This document shows, one piece after another, positions 42,487 to 51,403 of a DNA stretch of 64,000 nucleotides. The position numbers were made by a program, and so were the translations under genes. Positions within the stretch are counted from its first letter, which is position 1. Every line of letters starts with the position of its first letter. The notes under the pieces were generated by a model. The model was not told the DNA's origin. It worked only from the letters and a program-made list of their open reading frames with translations, and searched no databases. Source of the DNA: Frigidibacter oleivorans (GTDB lineage Bacteria > Pseudomonadota > Alphaproteobacteria > Rhodobacterales > Rhodobacteraceae); the NCBI RefSeq assembly GCF_003993775.1, contig NZ_RJRZ01000007.1:1-64000 (forward strand). Reading direction: 5' to 3'.

Positions 42487-43671
42487 ATGAAAAGGCTGCT
42501 TCTGGCCTCGGCCGCCTCGCTCGTGGCCGCGTCTGTCGCGGGTGCCGAGGAAATCAAGCTCGGCATCTCGGTCGGGTTCACCGGCCCGCTGGAATCGATG
42601 GCACCGCAGATGGCAGAGGCCGCCGAGATGGCGATGGCCGAGGTAACCGAATCCGGCAAGCTGCTGGACGGCTCGACCCTCGTGCCGGTCCGCGCCGACT
42701 CGACCTGCATCGATGCCGCCGCCGCCACCGCCGCGGTGGAACGCATCGTCACCACCGACCGGGTGAAGGGCATCGTCGGCGGCATGTGCTCGGGCGAGAC
42801 CACGGCGACGCTGCAGAACGTCGCGATGCCGAACGGCGTGGTGATGATCTCGCCCTCGGCCACCTCGCCCGCGCTGTCGACGCTGGAGGATAACGGGCTG
42901 TTCTTCCGCACCTCGCCCTCGGACGCGCGGCAGGGCGTGGTGATGACGGAAATCATCATGGACCGCGGCATCGACAACGTCGCCGTGACCTATACCAACA
43001 ACGACTACGGCAAGGGCCTGGCGGACAGCTTTGCCGCGGCCTTCACCGAAGCCGGCGGCACCGTCACCATCAACACCCCGCACGAGGACGGCAAGGCCGA
43101 CTATTCGGCCGAGGTGGGCGCGCTGGCCTCGGCCGGCGGCGACGCGCTGGTGATCGCGGGCTATGTCGACCAGGGCGGCGCGGGCATCCTGCGCGGCGCG
43201 CTCGACACCGGCGCCTTCGACACCTTCGTCTTCCCCGACGGCATGGTGGGCTCGGCGCTGGAAACCAACTTCGGCACCGAGATCGAAGGCTCCTTCGGGC
43301 AGAACCCGGCCTCGGCCGGCGCCGGCCGCGACGCCTTCCTCGCCATGGCGACCGAGGCGGGCTTCGACGGTACCTCCTCCTTCGCGGCGGAATCCTATGA
43401 CGCGGCGGCGCTGATCATGCTGGCGATGGCGGCGGCGGGATCGTCCGACCCGGCGACCTACAAGGAAAAGGTGATGGAGGTCGCCAACGGCCCCGGCGAG
43501 CCGATCCTTCCGGGCGAACTGGGCAAGGCGCTGGACCTGATCGCCGCGGGGACCGACATCGACTATGTCGGCGCCACCTCGGTCGAGCTGATCGGCGCGG
43601 GCGAAAGCGCCGGCTCCTACCGCGAGATCGAGTTCGCGGGCGGCAAGCTGACCGAGGTCGGCTACCGCTGA
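42487..43671 (+). CDS. Branched-chain amino acid-type ABC transporter substrate-binding protein
   Basis: A 394-residue periplasmic binding protein with signal peptide MKRLLLASAASLVAASVAGA. The Peripla_BP_6 fold starts IKLGISVGFTGPL; two cysteines (STCID, GMCSGET) probably form the family disulfide. Other segments are SPSATSPALS, TYTNNDYGKG and FVFPDGM. It delivers a ligand, probably an amino acid or related compound, to the permease encoded downstream. AAGGGAG precedes the ATG. A strong terminator follows at 43690, so the binding protein can be made in excess of the membrane genes. Confidence 0.92.
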   Translation: MKRLLLASAASLVAASVAGAEEIKLGISVGFTGPLESMAPQMAEAAEMAMAEVTESGKLLDGSTLVPVRADSTCIDAAAATAAVERIVTTDRVKGIVGGMCSGETTATLQNVAMPNGVVMISPSATSPALSTLEDNGLFFRTSPSDARQGVVMTEIIMDRGIDNVAVTYTNNDYGKGLADSFAAAFTEAGGTVTINTPHEDGKADYSAEVGALASAGGDALVIAGYVDQGGAGILRGALDTGAFDTFVFPDGMVGSALETNFGTEIEGSFGQNPASAGAGRDAFLAMATEAGFDGTSSFAAESYDAAALIMLAMAAAGSSDPATYKEKVMEVANGPGEPILPGELGKALDLIAAGTDIDYVGATSVELIGAGESAGSYREIEFAGGKLTEVGYR

Positions 43672-43689
43672 ACCGGCGGATGGCGCTTG

Positions 43690-43719
43690 GGCAGTCCGGG
43701 ACACCCGGACTGCCTTTTT
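43690..43719 (+). terminator. Rho-independent terminator/attenuator after livK
   Basis: A perfect 11-bp stem GGCAGTCCGGG / CCCGGACTGCC with a three-base loop is followed by five T's. It is 18 bases after the binding-protein stop and upstream of the rest of the same transport operon, so it most likely reduces but does not abolish read-through. Confidence 0.88.
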
Positions 43720-43731
43720 CCTTATAATAAA

Positions 43732-43767
43732 GCCCGATAACGGGCGTCTTTCGTGCAGCGCACGAAA
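43732..43767 (+). promoter_or_regulatory. Two further hairpins upstream of livG
   Basis: GCCCG-ATAA-CGGGC (43732-43745) and TTTCGTGC-AGC-GCACGAAA (43749-43767) follow the terminator in close succession. They lie just upstream of the livG ATG at 43788. They may stabilise the processed 5' end of the downstream message or act as an operator; the sequence alone does not decide. Confidence 0.5.
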
Positions 43768-43787
43768 ATCAGGGGTTCCTTCATCGC

Positions 43788-44591
43788 ATGATCGTCGTTG
43801 ACGACCTTCACAAGCATTTCGGCGGATTCCGGGCCGTCGATGGCGCCAGCCTGCGGATCGAGACGGGCTCGATCACCGGGCTGATCGGGCCGAACGGCGC
43901 CGGAAAATCCACGCTGTTCAACGTGATCGCGGGCGTTCTTCCCCCGACCTCGGGCCGGGTGGTGATGGATGGCGAGGACATTACCGGCCTGCCGCCGCAT
44001 GAGCTGTTCCACAAGGGGCTGCTGCGCACCTTCCAGATCGCCCATGAATTCAGCTCGATGACCGTGCGCGAGAACCTGATGATGGTCCCCGCCGGCCAGT
44101 CGGGCGAGACGCTGTGGAACGCCTTCTTCCGCCGCGCCGCGATCCGCGAGGAGGAGGCCGCGCTGCGTGCCAAGGCGGACGAGGTGCTGGATTTCCTGAC
44201 CATAAGCCATCTGGCCGAGGAAAAGGCCGGCAACCTGTCCGGCGGGCAGAAGAAACTGCTGGAACTGGGCCGCACGATGATGGTCGAGGCGAAGATCGTC
44301 TTCCTCGACGAGGTCGGCGCCGGGGTGAACCGCACCCTGCTGAACACCATCGGCGACGCGATCGTGCGGCTGAACCGCGAACGCGGCTATACCTTCTGCG
44401 TGATCGAGCATGACATGGATTTCATCGCCCGGCTCTGCGACCCCGTCATCGTGATGGCCGAGGGCAAGGTTCTGGCCGAGGGGCCGGCCGACCACATCAT
44501 GGAAAACGAGGCGGTGATCGAGGCCTATCTGGGCACCGGGCTGAAGAACAAGGTGAAGGCGGCAGAAACCGCGGCGGGGGCCGGCGCATGA
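43788..44591 (+). CDS. livG: Branched-chain amino acid-type ABC transporter ATP-binding protein LivG
   Basis: A 267-residue ATPase with Walker A GPNGAGKST, signature LSGGQ, Walker B IVFLDE and the H-loop in EHDMD. The LivG-type insertion between Walker A and the signature (HELFHKGLLRTFQIAHEF) is present. It pairs with LivF to drive import through LivH-LivM. The ribosome binding site is weak (AGGGG about 13 bases upstream). It overlaps livF by ATGA. Confidence 0.92.
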   Translation: MIVVDDLHKHFGGFRAVDGASLRIETGSITGLIGPNGAGKSTLFNVIAGVLPPTSGRVVMDGEDITGLPPHELFHKGLLRTFQIAHEFSSMTVRENLMMVPAGQSGETLWNAFFRRAAIREEEAALRAKADEVLDFLTISHLAEEKAGNLSGGQKKLLELGRTMMVEAKIVFLDEVGAGVNRTLLNTIGDAIVRLNRERGYTFCVIEHDMDFIARLCDPVIVMAEGKVLAEGPADHIMENEAVIEAYLGTGLKNKVKAAETAAGAGA

Positions 44592-45298
44592 GCGCCCCCT
44601 ATCTGAGCGCCGAGGGCATGACCGGCGGCTATGGCGCGGCCGACATCCTGCACGACTGCACCCTGACCGTGGATCGCGGCCAGATCGCGGTGATCGTCGG
44701 CCCCAACGGCGCGGGCAAGTCCACCGCGATGAAGGCGGTCTTCGGGATGCTGCGGCTGCGGGCCGGGCGGGTGACGCTGGACGGCGAGGACATCACCGCG
44801 CTGTCGCCGCAGGCCCGGGTGGCCAAGGGCATGGGGTTCGTGCCGCAGGTCGCCAATGTCTTCCCGACGATGAGCGTCGAGGAAAACCTGGAAATGGGCG
44901 CCTTCCTGCGCCGCGACGACATCCGCGCGACGATGGAACAGGTCTATGCGCTGTTCCCGATCCTGCGCGACAAGCGCCGCCAGAACGCGGGCGAACTGTC
45001 CGGCGGCCAGCGCCAGCAGGTCGCGGTGGGCCGGGCGCTGATGACCCAGCCGAAACTGCTGATGCTGGACGAACCCACGGCGGGCGTGTCGCCCATCGTC
45101 ATGGACGAGCTGTTCGACCGGATCATCGAGGTGGCACGCAGCGGCATTTCCATCCTGATGGTGGAACAGAACGCCCGGCAGGCGCTGGAAATCGCCGACC
45201 GCGGCTATGTGCTGGTGCAGGGCGCCAACCGCTTTGCCGATACCGGCGCGGCGCTGCTCGCCGATCCCGAGGTGCGCCGCACCTTCCTGGGGGGCTGA
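44588..45298 (+). CDS. livF: Branched-chain amino acid-type ABC transporter ATP-binding protein LivF
   Basis: A 236-residue ATPase with Walker [25 protein letters not shown], Walker B LMLDEPTAG and VEQNA in place of the H-loop, all characteristic of LivF. It is shorter than LivG, as usual. The start codon overlaps the livG stop, and the gene for a small secreted protein follows after one base. Confidence 0.93.
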   Translation: MSAPYLSAEGMTGGYGAADILHDCTLTVDRGQIAVIVGPNGAGKSTAMKAVFGMLRLRAGRVTLDGEDITALSPQARVAKGMGFVPQVANVFPTMSVEENLEMGAFLRRDDIRATMEQVYALFPILRDKRRQNAGELSGGQRQQVAVGRALMTQPKLLMLDEPTAGVSPIVMDELFDRIIEVARSGISILMVEQNARQALEIADRGYVLVQGANRFADTGAALLADPEVRRTFLGG

Positions 45299-45299
45299 G

Positions 45300-45692
45300 A
45301 TGCGCCACCCGATCATCGCACTTCTCGCCTCGTTCGCGGCGGCCGGCCCGCCCGCCACGGCGCAGGACATGAGCACCGACCCCGCCTATGTGCTGCGCTG
45401 CCATTTCATCCGGTCCTGCATCGGCGGCGGCTGTGGCGAGGAAGATTACGACACGCTGCTGGAAATCGACGGCGCGGCGGCCACCTTCCGCGACGCCCAG
45501 GTGGAACTGCCGATGCTGGGCGGGTTCGACCCGTTGAGCGGTCAGGTCAGCTTCGCCTCCGAACCCGCGGATGACGCGGCCTATTTCATCACCGTCTTCG
45601 AAGATGGCGCGGCGATCCTGTCGATCCATGCGCGGGCCGATGGCGACGCCGTCGGCATCACCTTCGACGGTGCCTGCCGGGAAGACATCTGA
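45300..45692 (+). CDS. Small secreted protein embedded in the liv operon
   Basis: A 130-residue protein with signal peptide MRHPIIALLASFAAAGPPATA and a mature domain containing three cysteines in a short CHFIRSCIGGGCGEED stretch. A beta-rich part follows, ending FDGACREDI. No family is recognised. It sits between livF (one base upstream) and livH (TGATG overlap), so it is co-translated with a transporter and probably exported to the periplasm. It could be an accessory protein for the transporter or an unrelated passenger; the tight coupling favours a functional link. Confidence 0.7.
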   Translation: MRHPIIALLASFAAAGPPATAQDMSTDPAYVLRCHFIRSCIGGGCGEEDYDTLLEIDGAAATFRDAQVELPMLGGFDPLSGQVSFASEPADDAAYFITVFEDGAAILSIHARADGDAVGITFDGACREDI

Positions 45693-46699
45693 TGGACATC
45701 CTGAACGCGATCGTCGCGCTGGCCAATTTCGTGCTGATCCCCGCCGCGGCCTATGGCGCGCAACTGGCGCTCGGCGCGCTCGGGGTGACGCTGATCTATG
45801 GCATCCTGCGCTTTTCCAACTTCGCCCATGGCGACACCATGGCCTTCGGCACCGCGATGGTGATCCTCGTCACCTGGGCGCTGCAGGGCGCGGGCATCGG
45901 CATCGCCCCCCTGCCCACGGCGCTGCTCGCCCTGCCCTTCGGCATCGGGCTGACGGCGGCGCTGGTCTTGGGCACCGACCGGGCCGTCTATCGCTTCTAC
46001 CGCCGGCAAAAGGCCGCGCCGGTGATCCTAGTCATCGTGTCGATGGGGGTGATGTTCGTGATGAACGGGCTCACGCGCTTCATCATCGGGGTCGAGGACA
46101 TCGCCTTCGACGACGGGGCGCGCTTCATCGTCAATGCCCGCGCCTTCCGCGACGCGACGGGGCTGGACGAGGGGCTGGCCCTGCGGTCCACGCAGGTGAT
46201 CACGCTGGTCACGGCGCTGGTGGTGGTGGTCTGGCTGTTCTGGTTCCTGAACCGCACCCGCACCGGCAAGTCGATGCGCGCCTTTTCCGACAACGAGGAT
46301 CTGGCGCTGTTGTCGGGCATCAACCCGGAACGGGTGGTGATGTATGCCTGGCTGATCGCCTCGGCGCTGGCCACCATCGCCGGCACGCTCTATGGCCTCG
46401 ACAAAAGCTTCAAGGCCTTCAACTACTTCCAGCTGCTGCTGCCGATCTTCGCGGCGGCCATCGTCGGCGGCCTCGGCAACCCGGTCGGCGCCATCGCCGG
46501 CGGCTTCCTGATCGCCTTTTCCGAAGTGGGCGTCACCTATGCCTGGAAGAAGGTCGCAGGCTATGTCCTGCCCTTCTGGGAACCGGACGGCCTGCTGCAG
46601 CTGCTGTCCACCGAATACAAGTTCGCGGTCAGCTTCGTGATCCTGATCGCGGTGCTGCTGTTCCGCCCCACGGGCCTGTTCAAGGGGAAATCGGTATGA
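45692..46699 (+). CDS. livH: Branched-chain amino acid-type ABC transporter permease LivH
   Basis: A 335-residue inner-membrane protein with about eight helices. The GVTLIYGILRFSNFAHGD segment near the N-terminus is the hallmark of LivH permeases, and AAIVGGLGNPVGAIAGG is the conserved cytoplasmic loop region contacting the ATPases. It is coupled upstream to the small secreted protein and downstream to livM (ATGA). Confidence 0.93.
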   Translation: MDILNAIVALANFVLIPAAAYGAQLALGALGVTLIYGILRFSNFAHGDTMAFGTAMVILVTWALQGAGIGIAPLPTALLALPFGIGLTAALVLGTDRAVYRFYRRQKAAPVILVIVSMGVMFVMNGLTRFIIGVEDIAFDDGARFIVNARAFRDATGLDEGLALRSTQVITLVTALVVVVWLFWFLNRTRTGKSMRAFSDNEDLALLSGINPERVVMYAWLIASALATIAGTLYGLDKSFKAFNYFQLLLPIFAAAIVGGLGNPVGAIAGGFLIAFSEVGVTYAWKKVAGYVLPFWEPDGLLQLLSTEYKFAVSFVILIAVLLFRPTGLFKGKSV

Positions 46700-48021
46700 G
46701 CGGACGGGTCGCAACCTCGGGGGCCTCGCGCGCACGGACGGCGCTGCTGTTCGCCGGCATGGCCGCGCTGATCCTGCTGGAGGGGCTGACGGGCGGCTGG
46801 AACACCGCGCTCGGCATCCTGAACATGGGGCTGATCTCGGCGGTGATGGCGCTCGGCGTCAACATGCAATGGGGCTATGCGGGCCTCTTCAACACCGGGG
46901 TCGTGGGCTTCGTCGCCATGGGCGGGCTCGCCCCGGTGCTGATCGCCATGCCCCCGGTGCGCGAGGCCTGGGCCGCGGGCGGGCTGCGGATGGGGCTGGC
47001 GCTGGTCTTCGCCGTGGCCGTGGTGGCGGCGGCGGTGCAGGTCTGGCGGCGGCTGCAGGGCCGGTCACGCGGGCTTGCCACCGCGGGCGTGCTGGTCGCG
47101 GGCTTCTTCGCCTATCGCGCGCTCTTCGACCCCGCGGTCGCGGCGATCGAGGCGGTGAACCCCGCCGCCGCGGGCTATCTCGGCGGGCTCGGCCTGCCGG
47201 TGCTGCTGTCCTGGCCGGTGGGGGCGATCCTCGCCGCCGGCGCCGGCTGGATCGTGGCGAAGACGGCGCTTGGCCTGCGGTCGGACTATCTGGCCATCGC
47301 CACGCTGGGGATCGGCGAGATCATCGTGGCGATCCTGAAGAACGAGGACTGGCTGGACCGGGGCGTGAAGAACGTCATCGGCATCCCCCGCCCCGTCCCC
47401 TACGAGATCGCGTTGCAGAACGACCCCAGCTTCGTCGCCCGCGCGGCGAGCCTCGGGATCGATCCGGTCACCGCTTCGACCGTCTGGGTGAAAATCCTCT
47501 ATGCCGGGATTTTCGCCGTGGTGCTGCTGGCGCTGATCTGGCTGCTGGAGCGGGCGCTGAATTCGCCCTGGGGCCGGATGATGCGCGCCATCCGCGACAA
47601 CGAGACGGCAGCCGAGGCGATGGGCAAGGACGTGAAGCGCCGGCACCTGCAGATCTTCGTGCTAGGTTGCGCGGTGATCGGGCTGGCGGGCGCGATGATG
47701 ATCACGCTCGACGGGCAGATGACCCCGGGCAGCTATACGCCGCTGCGCTTCACCTTCCTGATCTGGGTGATGGTGATCCTCGGCGGCTCGGGCAACAACT
47801 GGGGCGCGATGCTGGGCGGCATGCTGGTCTGGTACCTCTGGATCAAGGTGGAACCCTGGGGCAATGCGCTGATGGGCCTCGTCACCTCGGGCATGGCCGA
47901 CGGATCGGCGCTGAAGGCGCATCTGATCGCCTCCTCGGCGCATATGCGGCTGCTGACCATGGGGCTGATCCTGCTGGTGGTGCTGCGCTTCAGCCCGCGG
48001 GGACTGCTGCCGGAGAAGTGA
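46696..48021 (+). CDS. livM: Branched-chain amino acid-type ABC transporter permease LivM
   Basis: A 441-residue inner-membrane protein with about ten helices. It has GVNMQWGYAGLFNTGVVGF and RSDYLAIATLGIGEI of the LivM family, the RAIRDNETAAEAMGKDVKR coupling helix and VILGGSGNNWGAMLGG. It is longer than typical LivM (about 320-420) because of an extra segment around residues 95-150 containing further helices. It ends the operon. Confidence 0.93.
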   Translation: MSGRVATSGASRARTALLFAGMAALILLEGLTGGWNTALGILNMGLISAVMALGVNMQWGYAGLFNTGVVGFVAMGGLAPVLIAMPPVREAWAAGGLRMGLALVFAVAVVAAAVQVWRRLQGRSRGLATAGVLVAGFFAYRALFDPAVAAIEAVNPAAAGYLGGLGLPVLLSWPVGAILAAGAGWIVAKTALGLRSDYLAIATLGIGEIIVAILKNEDWLDRGVKNVIGIPRPVPYEIALQNDPSFVARAASLGIDPVTASTVWVKILYAGIFAVVLLALIWLLERALNSPWGRMMRAIRDNETAAEAMGKDVKRRHLQIFVLGCAVIGLAGAMMITLDGQMTPGSYTPLRFTFLIWVMVILGGSGNNWGAMLGGMLVWYLWIKVEPWGNALMGLVTSGMADGSALKAHLIASSAHMRLLTMGLILLVVLRFSPRGLLPEK

Positions 48022-48104
48022 GGCTGTCCTCCGGTCGCCGGGGCGGCGCCGATACCCTTCGGCGGGGCCGTCCTTGCGCTTGTCTTTTTTTGTAGTAACA
48101 TCAA

Positions 48105-48380
48105 ATGAGCAAGGTCGAGTTCGATCCGTCGAAGCGCAAGGAAACGCTCGAGGTCAGGGGGCTGGACATGGCCGAGGCGGCCGACGTGTTCGCCGGCCCC
48201 CACCTGACATTCGAGGATGACAGGCGCGACTATGGCGAACGCCGGTTTCTGACCGTGGGCTTCATGGCAGGCAGGATGGTCCTGATTGCCTGGACCCCGC
48301 GCGGTGCCCGCCGCCGCATCATCAGCATGAGGAAGACCAATGAGCGAGAGCAAGCGATCTGCGGCCCCCTCCTTGGATGA
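48105..48380 (+). CDS. brnT: BrnT family toxin
   Basis: A 91-residue RelE-fold toxin: VEFDPSKRKETLEVRGLDMAEAADVF, then DYGERRFLTVGFMAGRMVLIAWTPR and RRIISMRKTNEREQ. BrnT toxins are ribonucleases that halt growth under stress, neutralised by BrnA. There is no ribosome binding site before the ATG, but a T-rich promoter-like stretch (GTCTTTTTTTGTAGTAACAT) lies directly upstream. It overlaps brnA by 41 bases, the usual toxin-first order. Confidence 0.92.
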   Translation: MSKVEFDPSKRKETLEVRGLDMAEAADVFAGPHLTFEDDRRDYGERRFLTVGFMAGRMVLIAWTPRGARRRIISMRKTNEREQAICGPLLG

Positions 48381-48594
48381 CCGGCCGGATGACGATCTGC
48401 CGGACATGTCCGCGCCCTACTGGACGGAAAGGATCGGCAAGGCCGAGGTGACGCGGGGACGGCCGAAATCCGACCGGACGAAGATCAGCACGACGATCCG
48501 CCTGAGCCCCGAGGTCATCGCGCATTTCAAGGCGGGCGGCCCCGGCTGGCAGAGCCGGATCGACGAGGCGCTGCGCAAGATCGCCGGGCTGTAG
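48340..48594 (+). CDS. brnA: BrnA family antitoxin
   Basis: An 84-residue protein with a disordered, acidic toxin-binding N-terminus and a C-terminal ribbon-helix-helix region (KISTTIRLSPEVIAHFKAGGPGWQSRIDEALRKI) typical of BrnA. It binds BrnT and represses the operon. The start lies inside brnT, which couples translation and stoichiometry. Confidence 0.9.
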   Translation: MSESKRSAAPSLDDRPDDDLPDMSAPYWTERIGKAEVTRGRPKSDRTKISTTIRLSPEVIAHFKAGGPGWQSRIDEALRKIAGL

Positions 48595-48769
48595 CCGGCC
48601 CGTCCGGCGCCCGCCAAAGGGGCTGCAGGGTCGGCCCTTGGGCGTCGATATCCCTTTCTTGCGCAGCAAAACCCTGTCTCCGACATTCGGTGTCGCAATC
48701 CGCCTTGCCTCCTGTCGCCCCGCGGGATGATCTGGCCGGGAAACCCCGCGCCGCGAACAGGAGACCGCG

Positions 48770-51190
48770 ATGAAATCCCATACCCGTGTCTGCGTGATCG
48801 GCGGCGGCGTCGTCGGCTGTTCGGTGCTGTATCACCTGACCCGGCTCGGCTGGTCGGACGTGATGCTGATCGAACGGTCGGACCTGACCTCGGGCTCGAC
48901 CTGGCACGCGGCGGGCGGGTTTCACACGCTGAACGGCGACACCAACATGGCGGCGCTGCAGGGCTACACGATCCGGCTCTACAAGGAGTTGGAGGCGATG
49001 ACGGGCCTTAGCTGCGGGCTGCACCATGTGGGCGGGGTGACGCTGGCCGACAATCCGGCCCGGTTCGAGATGCTGAAGGCCGAACGCGCCAAGCACCGCT
49101 ACATGGGCCTCGATACCGAGATCGTGGGGCCCGAGGAGATCCTGAAGCTGACCGAGGGGATGGTGAATCTCGACGGCATCATCGGTGGGCTTTACGACCC
49201 GCTCGACGGGCATCTGGACCCCTCCGGCACCACGCATGCCTATGCCCGCGCCGCAAGGATGGGCGGGGCCGAGATCGTGCTGCACAACCGCGTGCTGGAA
49301 ACCAATCCCCGCCCCGACGGGTCGTGGGAGGTGGTGACCGAACAGGGCACGGTGATTGCCGAACATGTGGTCAATGCCGCCGGCCTGTGGGCGCGCGAGG
49401 TGGGGGCGATGGCGGGCGTCTATCTGCCGCTGTTGCCGATGGCGCATCAGTACCTCGTCACCGACGACGTGCCCGAGATCATGGATATCCTGAAGGCCGG
49501 CCGCGAGTTTCCGCATGTGATGGACCCGGGCGGCGAAAGCTATCTGCGGCAGGAAGGCCGGGGCTTCTGCATCGGCTTCTATGAAAAGCCCTGCGAACCC
49601 TGGTCGGTGGACCGCACGCCCTGGGAGTTCGGCCACGAACTGCTGAACGAGGATTTCGACAAGATCGAGGAGTCCGTCGCCTTCGCCTATCGCCGCTTCC
49701 CGGTGCTGGAACGCGCAGGGGTGAAGCGGGTGATCCACGGTCCCTTCACCTTCGCCCCCGACGGCAATCCGCTGATCGGGCCGGTGCCGGGCCTGCGCAA
49801 CTACTGGTCGGCCTGCGCGGTGATGGCGGGCTTCAGCCAGGGCGGCGGCATGGGTCTGGCACTGGCCCAGTGGATGATCGAGGGAGAGGTCGAACGCGAC
49901 CCGCGGGGCTTCGACGTGGCGCGCTTCGGCACCTGGACGACGCCGGGCTATACCGTGCCCAAGGTGATCGAGAACTACCAGATGCGCTTCTCGGTCAGCT
50001 ATCCGAACGAGGAACGCCCCGCCGCCCGGCCGTTCCGGATGACGCCGATGTACGACATCTTCGACGGCATGGGCGCGGTCTGGGGCCAGCAATACGGGCT
50101 GGAAGTGGTGAACTACTTCGCCCGGGGCGACGAGCCGCGCCATGAGGAGCCGACCTTCCGCCGGTCCAACGCCTGGGAGGCGACGGCGCGCGAGGTGGCG
50201 GCGGTGCGTCAGGGCGTCGGCATCAACGAGCTGCAGAATTTCGGCAAGTATCTGGTGCGGGGGCCGAAGGCGCGCGACTGGCTGAACCGGATCATGGCGG
50301 GCGCGATCCCGAAACCGGGGCGGATGTCGCTGACCCCGATGCTGGCCGACAGCGGCAAGATCATCGGCGATTTCACCGTGTCCTGCCTGTCCGGGACGGA
50401 ATTCCAGCTGACCGCCAGCTATGGCGCGCAGGGCTGGCACGGGCGCTGGTTCGACAGCCATGCCGAAGAGGGTGTGACGGTCGAGAACATCTCGGACAGC
50501 CGCTCGGGCTTCCAGATCGCCGGGCCGAAGGCGCGCGAGCTGCTGGCCCGCGTCACCCGATCGGATGTGTCGGCCGATGCCTTCCGCTTCATGGACGTCC
50601 GGCCGATGACGGTGGGCATGGCGAAATGCCTCGTGCAGCGGGTCAGCTATACCGGCGATCTGGGGTATGAGATCTACTGCGACCACATGTCGGTGCGGCA
50701 TCTGTGGGACGTGCTGTGGCAGGCGGGGCAGGATCTGGGCCTGACCCCGTTCGGGATGCGGGCGATGATGTCGCTGCGGCTGGACAAGTGGTTCGGCTCC
50801 TGGGGTCGGGAATTCGCGCCGGATTACACGCCGGCCGAAACCGGGCTCGACCGCTTCATCCGCTGGGACAAGGAGTTCATCGGCAAGGCCGCCGCGCAGG
50901 CCGAGCGCGAGACAGGCCCCGCGCGGGAACTCGCCCGCTTCGTGGTCGAGGCCGACGGGGCCGATGTCGTGGCGTGGGAGCCGATCTGGCTGAACGGCGC
51001 GGTCGCGGGCTTCTGCACCTCGGGCGGCTATTCGCACCATACCGGCCACTCCTGCGCCATGGGCTTCCTGCCCGCCGGCGCCGCGCGTGAGGGGCTGGCG
51101 GTGGAGATCGAGATCCTCGGCCAGCGCCGCCCCGCCCGGCTGGTGACGGCGCCGCTGTGGGATGCGGACGGCGCGCGGATGCGCGGCTGA
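48770..51190 (+). CDS. FAD-dependent GcvT-family dehydrogenase (dimethylglycine/sarcosine dehydrogenase-like)
   Basis: An 806-residue two-domain enzyme. An N-terminal DAO-type FAD domain has VIGGGVVGCS (9-18) and GSTWHAAGG, whose H46 matches the covalent FAD histidine of dimethylglycine dehydrogenases. A C-terminal GcvT folate domain runs from about 430 to 800 (GINELQNFGKYLVRGP, YTGDLGYEIY, GMRAMMSLRLDKWF). Such enzymes oxidatively remove a methyl group and pass it to tetrahydrofolate. The exact substrate (dimethylglycine, sarcosine or another N-methyl compound) is undetermined. A GGAGA-type site precedes the ATG. It stands alone, without other betaine-pathway genes nearby. Confidence 0.88.
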   Translation: MKSHTRVCVIGGGVVGCSVLYHLTRLGWSDVMLIERSDLTSGSTWHAAGGFHTLNGDTNMAALQGYTIRLYKELEAMTGLSCGLHHVGGVTLADNPARFEMLKAERAKHRYMGLDTEIVGPEEILKLTEGMVNLDGIIGGLYDPLDGHLDPSGTTHAYARAARMGGAEIVLHNRVLETNPRPDGSWEVVTEQGTVIAEHVVNAAGLWAREVGAMAGVYLPLLPMAHQYLVTDDVPEIMDILKAGREFPHVMDPGGESYLRQEGRGFCIGFYEKPCEPWSVDRTPWEFGHELLNEDFDKIEESVAFAYRRFPVLERAGVKRVIHGPFTFAPDGNPLIGPVPGLRNYWSACAVMAGFSQGGGMGLALAQWMIEGEVERDPRGFDVARFGTWTTPGYTVPKVIENYQMRFSVSYPNEERPAARPFRMTPMYDIFDGMGAVWGQQYGLEVVNYFARGDEPRHEEPTFRRSNAWEATAREVAAVRQGVGINELQNFGKYLVRGPKARDWLNRIMAGAIPKPGRMSLTPMLADSGKIIGDFTVSCLSGTEFQLTASYGAQGWHGRWFDSHAEEGVTVENISDSRSGFQIAGPKARELLARVTRSDVSADAFRFMDVRPMTVGMAKCLVQRVSYTGDLGYEIYCDHMSVRHLWDVLWQAGQDLGLTPFGMRAMMSLRLDKWFGSWGREFAPDYTPAETGLDRFIRWDKEFIGKAAAQAERETGPARELARFVVEADGADVVAWEPIWLNGAVAGFCTSGGYSHHTGHSCAMGFLPAGAAREGLAVEIEILGQRRPARLVTAPLWDADGARMRG

Positions 51191-51403
51191 GCCGGCTCGC
51201 AAGGCAGGGCGGCAAAGGGGGCGCCTTTTCAGGCGGACCGCGCCGCAGCGGTCCGGGTGACAGGGCCGCGGGTCGTGCTATATCGCGTCTGCTGGCGCGG
51301 GACATCGACCGCCGCGGATCGGCCGTCGGTACGCTCGGGGCGTCATGGTCGGGGACGCGCCAGCACCGCCCCTACCGGGATATCTGGGTCAGGAGCAGTG
51401 AGC

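Noticed and set aside
48595-51202. About 870-codon minus-strand open frame opposite the GcvT-family dehydrogenase
   Set aside because: Low-complexity Arg/His/Gly composition and no motifs; the plus-strand gene is unambiguous.
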